This document shows positions 1 to 6,223 of a stretch of DNA of 41,910 nucleotides, piece by piece. Origin of the DNA: Hymenobacteraceae bacterium. Its GTDB lineage: Bacteria > Bacteroidota > Bacteroidia > Cytophagales > Flexibacteraceae. Position numbers and translations under genes: made by a program. The DNA lies in contig CANHCT010000009.1 of NCBI GenBank assembly GCA_947459175.1, forward strand, positions 1 through 41,910, read 5' to 3'. The notes beneath the pieces were generated by a model, which did no database searches, had not been told where the DNA came from, and saw only the letters and a program-made list of their open reading frames with translations. How positions within the stretch are numbered: position 1 is the stretch's first letter; every line of letters begins with the position of its first letter.

Positions 1-822
1 AATGCCTTCAAAGGGCCGGTTTCCAATCCTGAAAACAAGGCCACCGACAGGGGGTATGCTGGCGGAAATCTGAGTGAAAAAGAAAATGCCAAAAGGGGTC
101 TGACCTCCACTTTCCCCGATGAAAAATCGCCGCTTTCGGGCATCAAGTATCTGGACATCCACGACAACTGGGCTCTGGCCGATCAGTTTGCCGAAAAGAA
201 CTGGGATGGCAGATTTGGGGTAGATGAAAGGGCCTTCAAGCTGGCTGCTACCCTGCTTTTTACCAGTCCGGGACCTCTGGTGCTGCACGGCGGTACGGAA
301 TTTATGCGCTCCAAAGGCCTGGCCCCCCTGAAGGAAGTGGTAAAGCAAACGGCCAAATCCGGACCTATGCAATACCACGGAAAGCGGGATACCTACAACC
401 TCCGCAATTGCAATCTTTTCCTTTGGGAAAACATAGGCAAGACCAAATCAGACAAGGGCAGCCACTGCGATTACAAGGGAATGCTGGCCTTTTGGAAAGG
501 ACTTATGGAGCTGAGAAACAGTGAAATCGGGAAGGTTTTCAGGACAGAAGAAAAGCTGCCCAAACATTATTATCAGTTTTTTGAGGAAGCCAATCAGGGT
601 TTGCTGGGCTATCTGGCAGATGGCAAAGTGCTGGTTTTGCTCAATGTAAGCGAAAAATCGGATGTGTTTCAGCAAGTAAATCTCCCCACCGGAAACTGGA
701 AACAAGTTGGCAACATACAATCCGTAAACCTTGAAGGCGTAAGGGGCCAGGGCTTGACTGGCGGCAAACCTCAGGATTTAAAAATCGGCGCTAAGGATTT
801 GAAGATTTGGGTAAAGGAGTGA
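1..822 (+). CDS. GH13 alpha-glucan hydrolase (pullulanase/amylase type), C-terminal part
   Basis: The 5' end is cut by the window; 273 residues remain. The fragment holds the end of a GH13 TIM barrel: the motif LDIHDNWALADQF, with HDN at fragment residues 54-56, is the conserved region IV His-Asp of the family, and it is followed by LLFTSPGPLVLHGGTEF, the strand-8 region seen in pullulanases. A tryptophan- and asparagine-rich loop comes next, then a small beta domain ending in LVLLNVSEK-type strands. The enzyme would hydrolyse alpha-1,4 or alpha-1,6 glucan bonds; the loop composition favours a pullulanase, but the catalytic Asp and Glu lie upstream of the window, so the bond specificity cannot be settled. 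A perfect 7-bp inverted repeat begins right after the stop. Confidence 0.8.
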   Translation, partial: NAFKGPVSNPENKATDRGYAGGNLSEKENAKRGLTSTFPDEKSPLSGIKYLDIHDNWALADQFAEKNWDGRFGVDERAFKLAATLLFTSPGPLVLHGGTEFMRSKGLAPLKEVVKQTAKSGPMQYHGKRDTYNLRNCNLFLWENIGKTKSDKGSHCDYKGMLAFWKGLMELRNSEIGKVFRTEEKLPKHYYQFFEEANQGLLGYLADGKVLVLLNVSEKSDVFQQVNLPTGNWKQVGNIQSVNLEGVRGQGLTGGKPQDLKIGAKDLKIWVKE

Positions 823-859
823 TGCCCTCCGCTATTCTGACGCTTCCGGGAAGAGGGCA
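823..859 (+). terminator. Hairpin directly after the GH13 stop
   Basis: TGCCCTC (823-829) and GAGGGCA (853-859) form a perfect 7-bp stem starting at the first base after the stop codon. The loop is long (23 nt) and the nearest T run (TTTTTT, about 877) is 17 bases further on, so this is a weak terminator or an mRNA 3'-end stabiliser. Bases 860-1070 hold no convincing gene. Confidence 0.3.
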
Positions 860-1074
860 CTCAAATCAATGAATTGTTTTTTCATTCCGTCCCAATGGAT
901 CGGAAAACCGTTTCATGCGCCGGAGAGATTTTTAGGAATGCTTTCCGGAAAGGATTAAAGCAGCTATGGTCACAGGCGTTCCATTGATTCCGGGAACACC
1001 AATTCAAGCAGATTTACCTGAAAAGACCTGTGCATCAAAGACCATTTTCCCAGCCAATCAGGCCGAAAATTCAG

Positions 1075-1134
1075 ATTGTAATATAAAAAATACGCCTGAT
1101 TTTTAGATTACAATATAAAATTCAGGCATATTTG
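1075..1134 (+). promoter_or_regulatory. Operator-like repeats upstream of the DUF4143 ATPase
   Basis: ATTGTAAT (1075-1082) and ATTACAAT (1107-1114) are perfect inverted repeats. They sit in longer direct repeats (AGATTGTAATATAAAA and AGATTACAATATAAAA, 14 of 16 identical). A second interleaved inverted pair is GCCTGA (1094-1099) and TCAGGC (1122-1127). A near-consensus Bacteroidota -7 box, CATATTTG (1127-1134), follows 19 bases before the ATG. The arrangement suggests a repressor or autoregulatory binding site over the promoter. The protein that binds it is unknown. Confidence 0.45.
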
Positions 1135-1153
1135 CCTTTTCATCCGGTAGCTT

Positions 1154-2287
1154 ATGTACCAAAGGAAACTGTCAGAAAACATTCAGCAGCAATGTTTTAA
1201 GGGAAAAGCCATCATACTTTTAGGGGCCAGGCAGGTAGGCAAGACCACGCTTCTCAATGCACTCGTAAAAAAAATGGATTGTCCCGTCGTGTGGCTCAAT
1301 GCCGAAGAGGCAGACATTGCCGAAGCTTTTGAAAAGGCAAAAACCAGTACGCAGTTGATTCAGTTGCTTGGCCCTGAAAGTCGCCTGGTCATCATCGATG
1401 AGGCCCAGCAAATTCCGGATATCGGTAAAAAGCTCAAACTCATTTACGACAATCGTCCTGATATTCAGATTATTGCTACTGGATCTTCTGCTTTTGAGTT
1501 GCAAAGCCATACAGCGGAGCCTTTGACCGGCAGAAAAAAAACGCTGCATCTTTTTCCGATCTCTTACTCCGAAATTGTTCAGAATACCTCGCCTTTGGAA
1601 GCCAGAAGATTGCTGGATACCCGCCTTGTATTTGGTTCGTATCCTGAAGTGGTGAACAAACCCGGGAAAGAAAAAGAGGCTTTGGTTGAAATTACGACCA
1701 GTTACCTGTATAAGGATGTACTGAAAATGGAAGGGGTAAGAAAGCCGGGCCACATCGAAAAATTGTTGAAAGCACTCGCCCTTCAAGTGGGTAGTGAAGT
1801 AAGTTATCACGAATTGGCCCAGACCATTGGAAACATCAATACCGCTACCGTAGAAAAATACCTTGACTTGCTGGAAAAAGCATTTGTCATCTTCAAGCTT
1901 TCCGCCTTCAGCAGAAATCAGCGCAACGAAATCAAAAAAGGGAAAAAGTACTACTTTTTTGACAATGGCATACGCAATGTGCTCATCAGTAATTTTTTAC
2001 CACCCGAAATGCGGTCCGACAAAGGGGCACTGTGGGAAAACTACCTGATTGCCGAGCGTATGAAGTTTAATGCCTATTCTGAAAAATATGTCAATACCTA
2101 TTTTTGGCGCACCCACGACGGGGCCGAAATAGATTACATTGAAGAATCCGATGGAATCCTGCATGCCTATGAATTTAAATGGAAGGAAAATCAGTTTCGG
2201 TTTCCGGCATCCTTCCTGCAGGCCTATCCGGGACATGAAACCAGACTGATAAACCGGGAGAATTATGAGGAATTTACGGGGAAATAG
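1154..2287 (+). CDS. AAA family ATPase with DUF4143 C-terminal domain
   Basis: The 377-residue protein has Walker A GARQVGKT (residues 24-31), Walker B LVIIDEAQ (78-85) and a sensor strand IIATGSSAFEL (106-116). This is the architecture of the widespread archaeal/bacterial 'ATP-binding protein' family (AAA_14 plus DUF4143). The C-terminal part has KKYYFFDNGIRN, then GALWENYLIAER, then GAEIDYI followed by AYEFKWK, which resembles a PD-(D/E)xK nuclease-like core as noted for DUF4143. The biological role of this family is not established. It tends to sit in accessory DNA, and here it borders a toxin-antitoxin array. It is a single-gene unit with operator-like repeats in front; the first ATG after the -7-like box is used as start. 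Confidence 0.88.
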   Translation: MYQRKLSENIQQQCFKGKAIILLGARQVGKTTLLNALVKKMDCPVVWLNAEEADIAEAFEKAKTSTQLIQLLGPESRLVIIDEAQQIPDIGKKLKLIYDNRPDIQIIATGSSAFELQSHTAEPLTGRKKTLHLFPISYSEIVQNTSPLEARRLLDTRLVFGSYPEVVNKPGKEKEALVEITTSYLYKDVLKMEGVRKPGHIEKLLKALALQVGSEVSYHELAQTIGNINTATVEKYLDLLEKAFVIFKLSAFSRNQRNEIKKGKKYYFFDNGIRNVLISNFLPPEMRSDKGALWENYLIAERMKFNAYSEKYVNTYFWRTHDGAEIDYIEESDGILHAYEFKWKENQFRFPASFLQAYPGHETRLINRENYEEFTGK

Positions 2288-2357
2288 TTGCAAGAAAAAC
2301 TTTGCCCGAAGCGAAGCCATCTTTCAGAAGAAAGTCCGGGATTCCGGCTGAGGGATA

Positions 2358-2410
2358 GCAGCGGAAAGCCCGCAACGAGGAACGAGTGAGGACTTGCAGT
2401 GGATAGCCCG
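2358..2410. repeat. Short degenerate direct repeat next to repeat copy A
   Basis: GCAGCGGAAAGCCCG (2358-2372) and GCAGTGGATAGCCCG (2396-2410) match at 13 of 15 positions, 38 bases apart, in the non-coding stretch between the DUF4143 gene and repeat copy A. They appear to belong to the same repetitive intergenic DNA. Bases 2288-2357 hold nothing I recognise. Confidence 0.5.
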
Positions 2411-2418
2411 ACCCCGAC

Positions 2419-2528
2419 GGAGGAGGGGGCAGCCCCTGACATTCCATGGTCTGTTGCAGGTATCGGCCTATCCGGAGAGATGGGGAATGTGGAAACGCAG
2501 CGAGGCAGAGCAACTCTACGCCGGGTGG
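2419..2528. repeat. Interspersed repeat, copy A (short form, about 110 bp)
   Basis: This segment is nearly identical to the right half of copies B and C. It holds GGGGCAGCCCC (an 11-base palindrome), ACATTCCATGGTCT, CTATCCGGAGAGATGGGG, GAATGTG and AGAGCAACT. Shared internal pairings include ACATTCC with GGAATGT and GTTGC with GCAAC, which are interleaved. It lies between the convergent ends of the DUF4143 gene and hepT. Frames that are open through it are not coding: they are open in several frames, differ between copies and lack any family resemblance. Confidence 0.85.
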
Positions 2529-2578
2529 CATTGGCGCATACTCAGAGACCGTTCGGCGAAAGAACGCTACAAATGGCC

Positions 2579-2932
2579 CTAAGACAAATTACTGTCGGAC
2601 GGTATAATCTTGCTTACCTGAACCTTTAAAACAGGAATGAAATTTTGTAAGACATCCCAAACAATCAGGTAGTTCACGCCAATGTAATCGTGGATAAGCC
2701 TGTCCCTCATTCCAGCCATATTTTTCCATGGAATTTCCGGCCAACGCAGTTTCTGGTCAACCGGGATTTTTTTGCTTGCTTCACCGATAATTTCAAGACT
2801 TCTGACCACTGCTCTTTTCCGTATTTCATCTCGCAGAAAGTTCTCCTGATCTAATCCTGATAAGCGCTGACTTTCCAGAAATTCACATTCAGCATATATA
2901 TGCCTGAGGAATTCTTCATAATGTTTAGACAT
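2579..2932 (-). CDS. hepT: HepT-like ribonuclease toxin (DUF86) of an MntA/HepT system
   Basis: This is the toxin half of a type VII toxin-antitoxin pair. Read from the ATG at 2932 the protein has 117 residues and begins MSKHYEEF. An upstream in-frame start would overlap the partner gene more and adds residues unlike the family. The RX4HXY signature of HepT (HEPN) RNases is present as RDRLIHDY, with R76, H81 and Y83. The helical pattern (RAVVRSLEIIGEASKKI, then WKNMAGMRDRLIHDY) is typical of DUF86. In characterised systems the tyrosine is AMPylated by MntA, which silences the RNase. It overlaps mntA by 8 bp, implying translational coupling. All key residues are intact. Confidence 0.92.
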   Translation of the reverse strand: MSKHYEEFLRHIYAECEFLESQRLSGLDQENFLRDEIRKRAVVRSLEIIGEASKKIPVDQKLRWPEIPWKNMAGMRDRLIHDYIGVNYLIVWDVLQNFIPVLKVQVSKIIPSDSNLS

Positions 2933-3221
2933 AAACCACCTCTGACAGAATATGAGGACCGATGTATGGGCTAAGGCCATTGGCGGTTACTACATCCACC
3001 CTGGTTTCGGGAAATGCTGATTCCAGTACCTCGCATGCATAATTAAAGTTGCTGAAATTTTCGCAGCCACTGCGGAAATGAAGGAGCACATCCAAATCAC
3101 TGTCTTTTCCGCTTTCACCTCTCAATGCAGACCCAAACAATCCAATCTGTGCAATTCCATGCTGGAACAGCAGCGGTTTTACTGCCTTAATACGGGAGGT
3201 GATTTCTGCGATGGTTTGCAT
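2925..3221 (-). CDS. mntA: MntA-like minimal nucleotidyltransferase antitoxin
   Basis: A 98-residue minimal nucleotidyltransferase. The GSx10DxD signature is intact: G30-S31, D42 and D44, with a third acidic residue D76 in the RVDVV strand. In studied MntA/HepT modules this enzyme adds AMP groups to the HepT tyrosine and neutralises the toxin; that activity is inferred here from family and from adjacency to an intact RX4HXY partner. Antitoxin first and toxin second is the usual order. The ATG at 3219-3221 lies 18 bases below a TATCTTTG promoter box carried by repeat copy B. Confidence 0.92.
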   Translation of the reverse strand: MQTIAEITSRIKAVKPLLFQHGIAQIGLFGSALRGESGKDSDLDVLLHFRSGCENFSNFNYACEVLESAFPETRVDVVTANGLSPYIGPHILSEVVYV

Positions 3222-3236
3222 AGGCCAACTTAACCC

Positions 3237-3500
3237 AACAAAGATAAGAAACGATTATGACTGGCCAATAGTCCTCCTTTCCTGAGTTTGAAACTCTGGA
3301 TGATAAATAAATTGCAGAGCCTGTCCCGACAGATAGGGAAACTAATACATAGTACGAAGTGCCGCAAGCGAACACTCCGGACAGGTGGGGAGGGGGCAGC
3401 CCCTGACATTCCATGGTCTGTTGCAGGTATCGGCCTATCCGGAGAGATGGGGGAATGTGCAGACGCGGCGAGGAAGAGCAACTCCACACTGGGTGGGGAA
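3237..3500. repeat. Interspersed repeat, copy B (long form, about 250 bp)
   Basis: From AACAAAGATAAG (3237) to AGAGCAACT (3483) this copy matches copy C at 4206-4450 at roughly 85-90% by eye, fading out by about 3500. The right half (about 3385-3500) also matches copy A. Internal structure: CCGGACAGG pairs with CCTATCCGG at 8 of 9 positions around the palindrome GGGGCAGCCCC and the CCATGG core. The left end carries a minus-strand promoter for mntA. Copies A, B and C are all in the same orientation. No transposase or terminal inverted repeats are evident. Confidence 0.9.
3239..3268 (-). promoter_or_regulatory. Promoter of mntA-hepT, inside repeat copy B
   Basis: On the minus strand TTG (3268-3266), a 19-base spacer and TATCTTTG (3246-3239) match the Bacteroidota primary promoter pattern TTG-N19-21-TAnnTTTG. 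The mntA ATG follows 17 bases after the box. The identical promoter, with the same spacing, is in copy C in front of the next antitoxin gene. Confidence 0.75.
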
Positions 3501-3573
3501 TGGCTTTACTCCAGTGCCACCAACTCTGCGGAAAATAGTCTTTGATCGAAGTTGATTTTGTAAATGGAAGTGT

Positions 3574-3635
3574 ACCTTGGCCCCTCTGAGATGGGCAGAC
3601 ACACCGCCGCAGAGTAACTCTAAGCCGAATGGGTA
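3574..3635. repeat. Degenerate partial copy of the interspersed repeat
   Basis: GGCCCCTCTGAGATGGG, then CAGACACACCGCCGC, then AGAGTAACTC and a GGGTAT tail follow the order of the right end of copies A to C (GGCCTATCCGGAGAGATGGG, CAGACGCGGCG, AGAGCAACTC) with substitutions and small gaps. It ends exactly at the stop codon of the RelE-like toxin gene (3636). Bases 3501-3573 between copy B and this fragment show nothing recognisable. Confidence 0.5.
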
Positions 3636-3965
3636 TCAAATTGAACTTTGTTCCAGTATTTTTCTTAGGTCGGCCTCGCTGATGTCTTCTTTTTCTGATT
3701 TGTCATAAATGGAAAGAAGCACTACTGTTTCCCGAACCGAAACTACACAGGTTATTACCCTCGCTCCGCCACTTTTACCTTGTCCCTTACTCTTTATGGC
3801 AAGCCGTATTTTGTAGCAATGCTTACCAATAGAGGTGCCTAAAATTGGATTTTGTTCAAGGTCTGTTTGAAGTTTTATTACATCCTCTTTGATTGAGGAA
3901 TATTTTTTTGAAAGTTTTTTTAACTCCTTTTCAAATATACTTGAGGCCTCAATTTTAAAGCTCAT
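3636..3965 (-). CDS. RelE/ParE superfamily toxin
   Basis: A 109-residue protein with the RelE-fold layout. A basic helical N-terminus (FEKELKKLSKKYSSIKEDVIKLQTDL) is followed by KIRLAIKSKG, a glycine/serine turn GKSGGARVITCVV, and the strand VVLLSIYDKSEKEDIS near the C-terminus. The GKSGGxRVI plus YDKSEKEDI pattern is typical of the RelE/HigB-like mRNA interferase branch, so ribosome-dependent mRNA cleavage is the expected activity, inferred from family. It overlaps its upstream antitoxin gene by 11 bp. No frameshift or truncation is seen. Its stop codon abuts a degenerate repeat fragment. Confidence 0.88.
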   Translation of the reverse strand: MSFKIEASSIFEKELKKLSKKYSSIKEDVIKLQTDLEQNPILGTSIGKHCYKIRLAIKSKGQGKSGGARVITCVVSVRETVVLLSIYDKSEKEDISEADLRKILEQSSI

Positions 3966-4188
3966 CCAAAATATCTTTGAGTGGCCTTGTCTTCAAAGTT
4001 CCTTTTTGCAGGGCTATGTAATCTTCCTTTAAATCGTTTATAATTTGTTCTTTGGTGCGTTCTCCTTCTTCCTCTTTTTGAATCAGCTCGGCAAGTTCGG
4101 CCCTTTGCTGCTGGCTAAAGTGAGCCCTGATCTGATTGGCCAATTCATTAAGGCTCAGACTGGCATAGATTTGAATTCGAGCTTCCAT
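3955..4188 (-). CDS. Putative antitoxin partner of the RelE-like toxin
   Basis: A 77-residue, highly charged and predicted helical protein (IQIYASLSLNELANQIRAHFSQQQRAELAELI, then EEEGERTKEQIINDLKEDYIALQKG). I do not recognise a DNA-binding fold with certainty. Its role as antitoxin is inferred from size, charge, its position immediately upstream of a RelE-like gene and the 11-bp overlap. The acidic/basic C-terminal tail (RPLKDILDEL) is the sort of segment that wraps a toxin. The ATG lies 19 bases below a TATCTTTG box supplied by repeat copy C. Confidence 0.75.
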   Translation of the reverse strand: MEARIQIYASLSLNELANQIRAHFSQQQRAELAELIQKEEEGERTKEQIINDLKEDYIALQKGTLKTRPLKDILDEL

Positions 4189-4205
4189 TTTGATTTGATC
4201 TTAAT

Positions 4206-4469
4206 AACAAAGATAAGAAACGATTATGAATGGCCAATAGTCCTCGTATCCCGAGTTTGAAAATCAGGATGAAAAAAAATGCAGCACCTGGCCCGATAAA
4301 TCAGGAAACTAATTGAAAGTACGGAGGGCCGCAGGCGAACACTCCGGACAGGTGGGGAGGGGGCAGCCCCTGACATTCCATGGTCTCTTGCGGGTATCTG
4401 CCTATCCGGATGGATGGGAGAATGTGCAGACGCGGCGAGGAAGAGCAACTATACGCTGAACGGGGCAAT
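4206..4469. repeat. Interspersed repeat, copy C (long form)
   Basis: This is the second long copy. It matches copy B from AACAAAG (4206) to AGAGCAACT (4450), with weak similarity on to about 4469. The right half is the better conserved part. Substitutions relative to B (GTCTCTTGCGGG for GTCTGTTGCAGG, GGATGGATGGGAG for GGAGAGATGGGGG) weaken the ACATTCC/GGAATGT pairing from 7 to 6 bp. It separates the minus-strand RelE-like pair from the plus-strand ParE-like pair. Confidence 0.9.
4208..4237 (-). promoter_or_regulatory. Promoter of the antitoxin-RelE pair, inside repeat copy C
   Basis: Minus strand: TTG (4237-4235), 19-base spacer, TATCTTTG (4215-4208), then 19 bases to the antitoxin ATG. Same sequence and spacing as the mntA promoter in copy B, so both modules are expected to be transcribed from repeat-borne promoters. 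Confidence 0.75.
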
Positions 4470-4559
4470 TCACAATTCTTGTTTTCCGCAGCCTTTCCTT
4501 TCTACTTTTTTTGGATTGCACTTTGGCGAATTTGACTTACTTTGAGTTCAAATAAAGGT

Positions 4560-4766
4560 ATGAAACAGGTCACCATTACATTGCCGGGAGAGCAATTGGA
4601 TTTTTTTGTTCAATTGGTTCATAAACTTGGTTTTGATGTTGAAGAGGAAACCGAAATTCCGGAGATACAAAAAAACATAGTGATGGAGCGCATCCGGGAA
4701 AGCAAGCCGGAAGAACTTCTTCAATGGAAAACGGCCAGAAAAAAGCTTGTTTTCAAAAATGAATAA
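4560..4766 (+). CDS. Small antitoxin of a ParE-type pair
   Basis: A 68-residue protein read from the ATG at 4560 (MKQVTITLPGEQLDFF); an ATG six codons upstream is possible but adds residues unlike the family. It has an N-terminal strand followed by FVQLVHKLGFDVEEETEIPEIQ and a C-terminal helix with RESKPEELLQWKTARKKLVF. Small Bacteroidota proteins of this type are commonly encoded just before ParE/RelE toxins; I know them as putative antitoxins without a described mechanism. It overlaps the toxin reading frame. No clear promoter box was found at normal spacing. Confidence 0.72.
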   Translation: MKQVTITLPGEQLDFFVQLVHKLGFDVEEETEIPEIQKNIVMERIRESKPEELLQWKTARKKLVFKNE

Positions 4767-5062
4767 TCCGGGCTTTAGTATTCTCATTGAGCCTGATGCC
4801 TTTTTGGATATTCAAAGTGCCATAGATTATTATGAAGAAGCTCAGATTGGTCTGGGCAAAAAGTTTGAAGACACTTTAAATCAATTTTTTTTAAAACTGG
4901 AAAAAGCTCCTTTTTTCCGCTGTTTGATATCTCAATGTTCATTGTGTACCAGTGCGTAAATTTCCGTTTATGGTGCATTATACAACAGATGAGAATCAAA
5001 GGAAAATTATAGTAAGGGCCGTGTTTCACACTTCTTTGGATCCGGTTCGCCGGAAGCGTTAA
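4759..5062 (+). pseudogene. ParE-like toxin, disrupted by a frameshift
   Basis: The first part (from MNNPGFSILIEPDAF at 4759, or MFSKM at 4747) reads DIQSAIDYYEEAQIGLGKKF and LEKAPFF, a classic ParE N-terminus. That frame then runs into CLISQCSLCTSA and stops at 4959. The missing C-terminus continues in the next frame from about 4928: YLNVHCVPVRKFPFMVHY, then RKIIVRAVFHTSLDP, ending at the TAA at 5060-5062. Skipping one base near 4924-4928 restores the expected spacing between the PFF and NV residues, so a one-base insertion is the simplest explanation. The module is probably a decayed antitoxin-only remnant unless this is a sequencing error or a programmed shift. Confidence 0.85.
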
Positions 5063-5266
5063 AATTCCGGCTGTTCGGGTTAATACTGGAAGTGAATGTT
5101 TGCCATCAAACACAGGGCTCTCAATTGGTTTCCCAAAAAAGAGGGAACTGATTTTTTATTGAGTACCGTCCCTGATGCCGCAAACGAAAACAAAGGAAAG
5201 CAGCATGAAGGAGGGAGCCTCTAAAAAAGTTTCGCCCGAAAGAAAGGTTTTTGCCAGTTTTGCCCA

Positions 5267-6214
5267 ATGGTAAGGGTGTATTACAAGGAAGGCAAAGACC
5301 TTCGCAAGGAAACATCCCTGGAGGAAATTCAGGAGCTGGATGATATTGTCTGGGTAGACCTCCAAAATGCATCGGACAAAGATGAAGACTGGATCGAAGA
5401 CCACTTCGGCCTCAGTTTTCAGACCCCGCAGGAAGTGATTGAAATTGAGAGTTCGAGCCGCTACATCGAGCGGGGAAAAACCATTATTGCCAACTCCAAT
5501 TTCCTCAGAATCAACCACCAAAAGCAGGAAGAAGCCTATCCGGTTGCCTTCCAGCTGAAGGAAGGGGTATTGTTTACCAGGCGCACAGGCGACAGCCGCA
5601 TCTTTGCCGACACGGTAAGGAAGATGAAAATCAGCAAGGAGCAGTTTCTCTCCGGTGCCGATGTGCTGCTGCGGCTTTTCGAAACCCAGATAGATTTTGA
5701 AGCCGATCTGGTAGAGAATGTGGCCCGGCAGGTAACGCAGATTTCCCGAAGCCTGAATACCGGAGGCCAGACCGACCGAAGCAACATCCTGATTATTAAC
5801 GAACTACAGGAAAACACCATGCAACTTCGTGAAGGCATTATAGACAAACAGCGGGTGCTTTCGGCATTTATGCGCTCGGGTTTGTTTCCCGAGGACAAGA
5901 AAGACCGGCTAAAGATTATTCTCAAAGATATTTCTTCTCTGTTGGAGTATACCCACTTCAACTTCGAAAGGCTGGAATATCTTCAAAATACATTGATGAA
6001 CCTGATTCAGCTGGAGCAAAACCAGATCATCAAGATCTTCACCGTTTTCAGTTTGGTTTTTTTGCCTCCTACCCTGATTGCCAGTATTTTCGGTATGAAT
6101 TTTACCATAATCCCGGGGTTAAATTCAGCCATGGGTTTCTGGATATCGCTGTTGCTGATGATGTTTTCGGGAATCGGCATCATCGCCTACTTCCGCAACA
6201 AAGGCTGGATATGA
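5267..6214 (+). CDS. corA: CorA-family magnesium/cobalt transporter
   Basis: 315 residues, the normal size for CorA. It has a long cytoplasmic N-terminal domain with the willow-helix region (LFETQIDFEADLVENVARQVTQ), then TM1 (about residues 253-275) ending in the selectivity motif GMN at 276-278 (FGMNF), a short loop, TM2 (about 288-308) and a basic C-terminus (YFRNKGWI). The periplasmic loop is IIPGLNSAMG in place of the common MPEL sequence. Expected role: pentameric Mg2+ uptake in the inner membrane. The ATG at 5267 lies 4 bases after CAGTTTTG, a one-mismatch -7 box, so the transcript may be nearly leaderless. It converges on rlpA with 9 bases between the stops. Confidence 0.93.
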   Translation: MVRVYYKEGKDLRKETSLEEIQELDDIVWVDLQNASDKDEDWIEDHFGLSFQTPQEVIEIESSSRYIERGKTIIANSNFLRINHQKQEEAYPVAFQLKEGVLFTRRTGDSRIFADTVRKMKISKEQFLSGADVLLRLFETQIDFEADLVENVARQVTQISRSLNTGGQTDRSNILIINELQENTMQLREGIIDKQRVLSAFMRSGLFPEDKKDRLKIILKDISSLLEYTHFNFERLEYLQNTLMNLIQLEQNQIIKIFTVFSLVFLPPTLIASIFGMNFTIIPGLNSAMGFWISLLLMMFSGIGIIAYFRNKGWI

Positions 6215-6223
6215 AAGGTGCTT

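Noticed and set aside
2274-3545. Open frames of 60-150 codons across the repeats
   Set aside because: They are open in several frames at once, change between repeat copies and resemble no family. They reflect base composition, not genes.
2419-4469. Repeats as integron attC sites of a cassette array
   Set aside because: The layout is integron-like, but no GTTRRRY/RYYYAAC pair sits at comparable positions in all copies, and no integrase or attI is in the window. Kept as an open cassette-like array, not called an integron.
4518-4544. TTTG and TTACTTTG as a promoter for the ParE-type antitoxin
   Set aside because: The spacing between the two elements is only 11 bases and the -7 box lacks the A at its second position.
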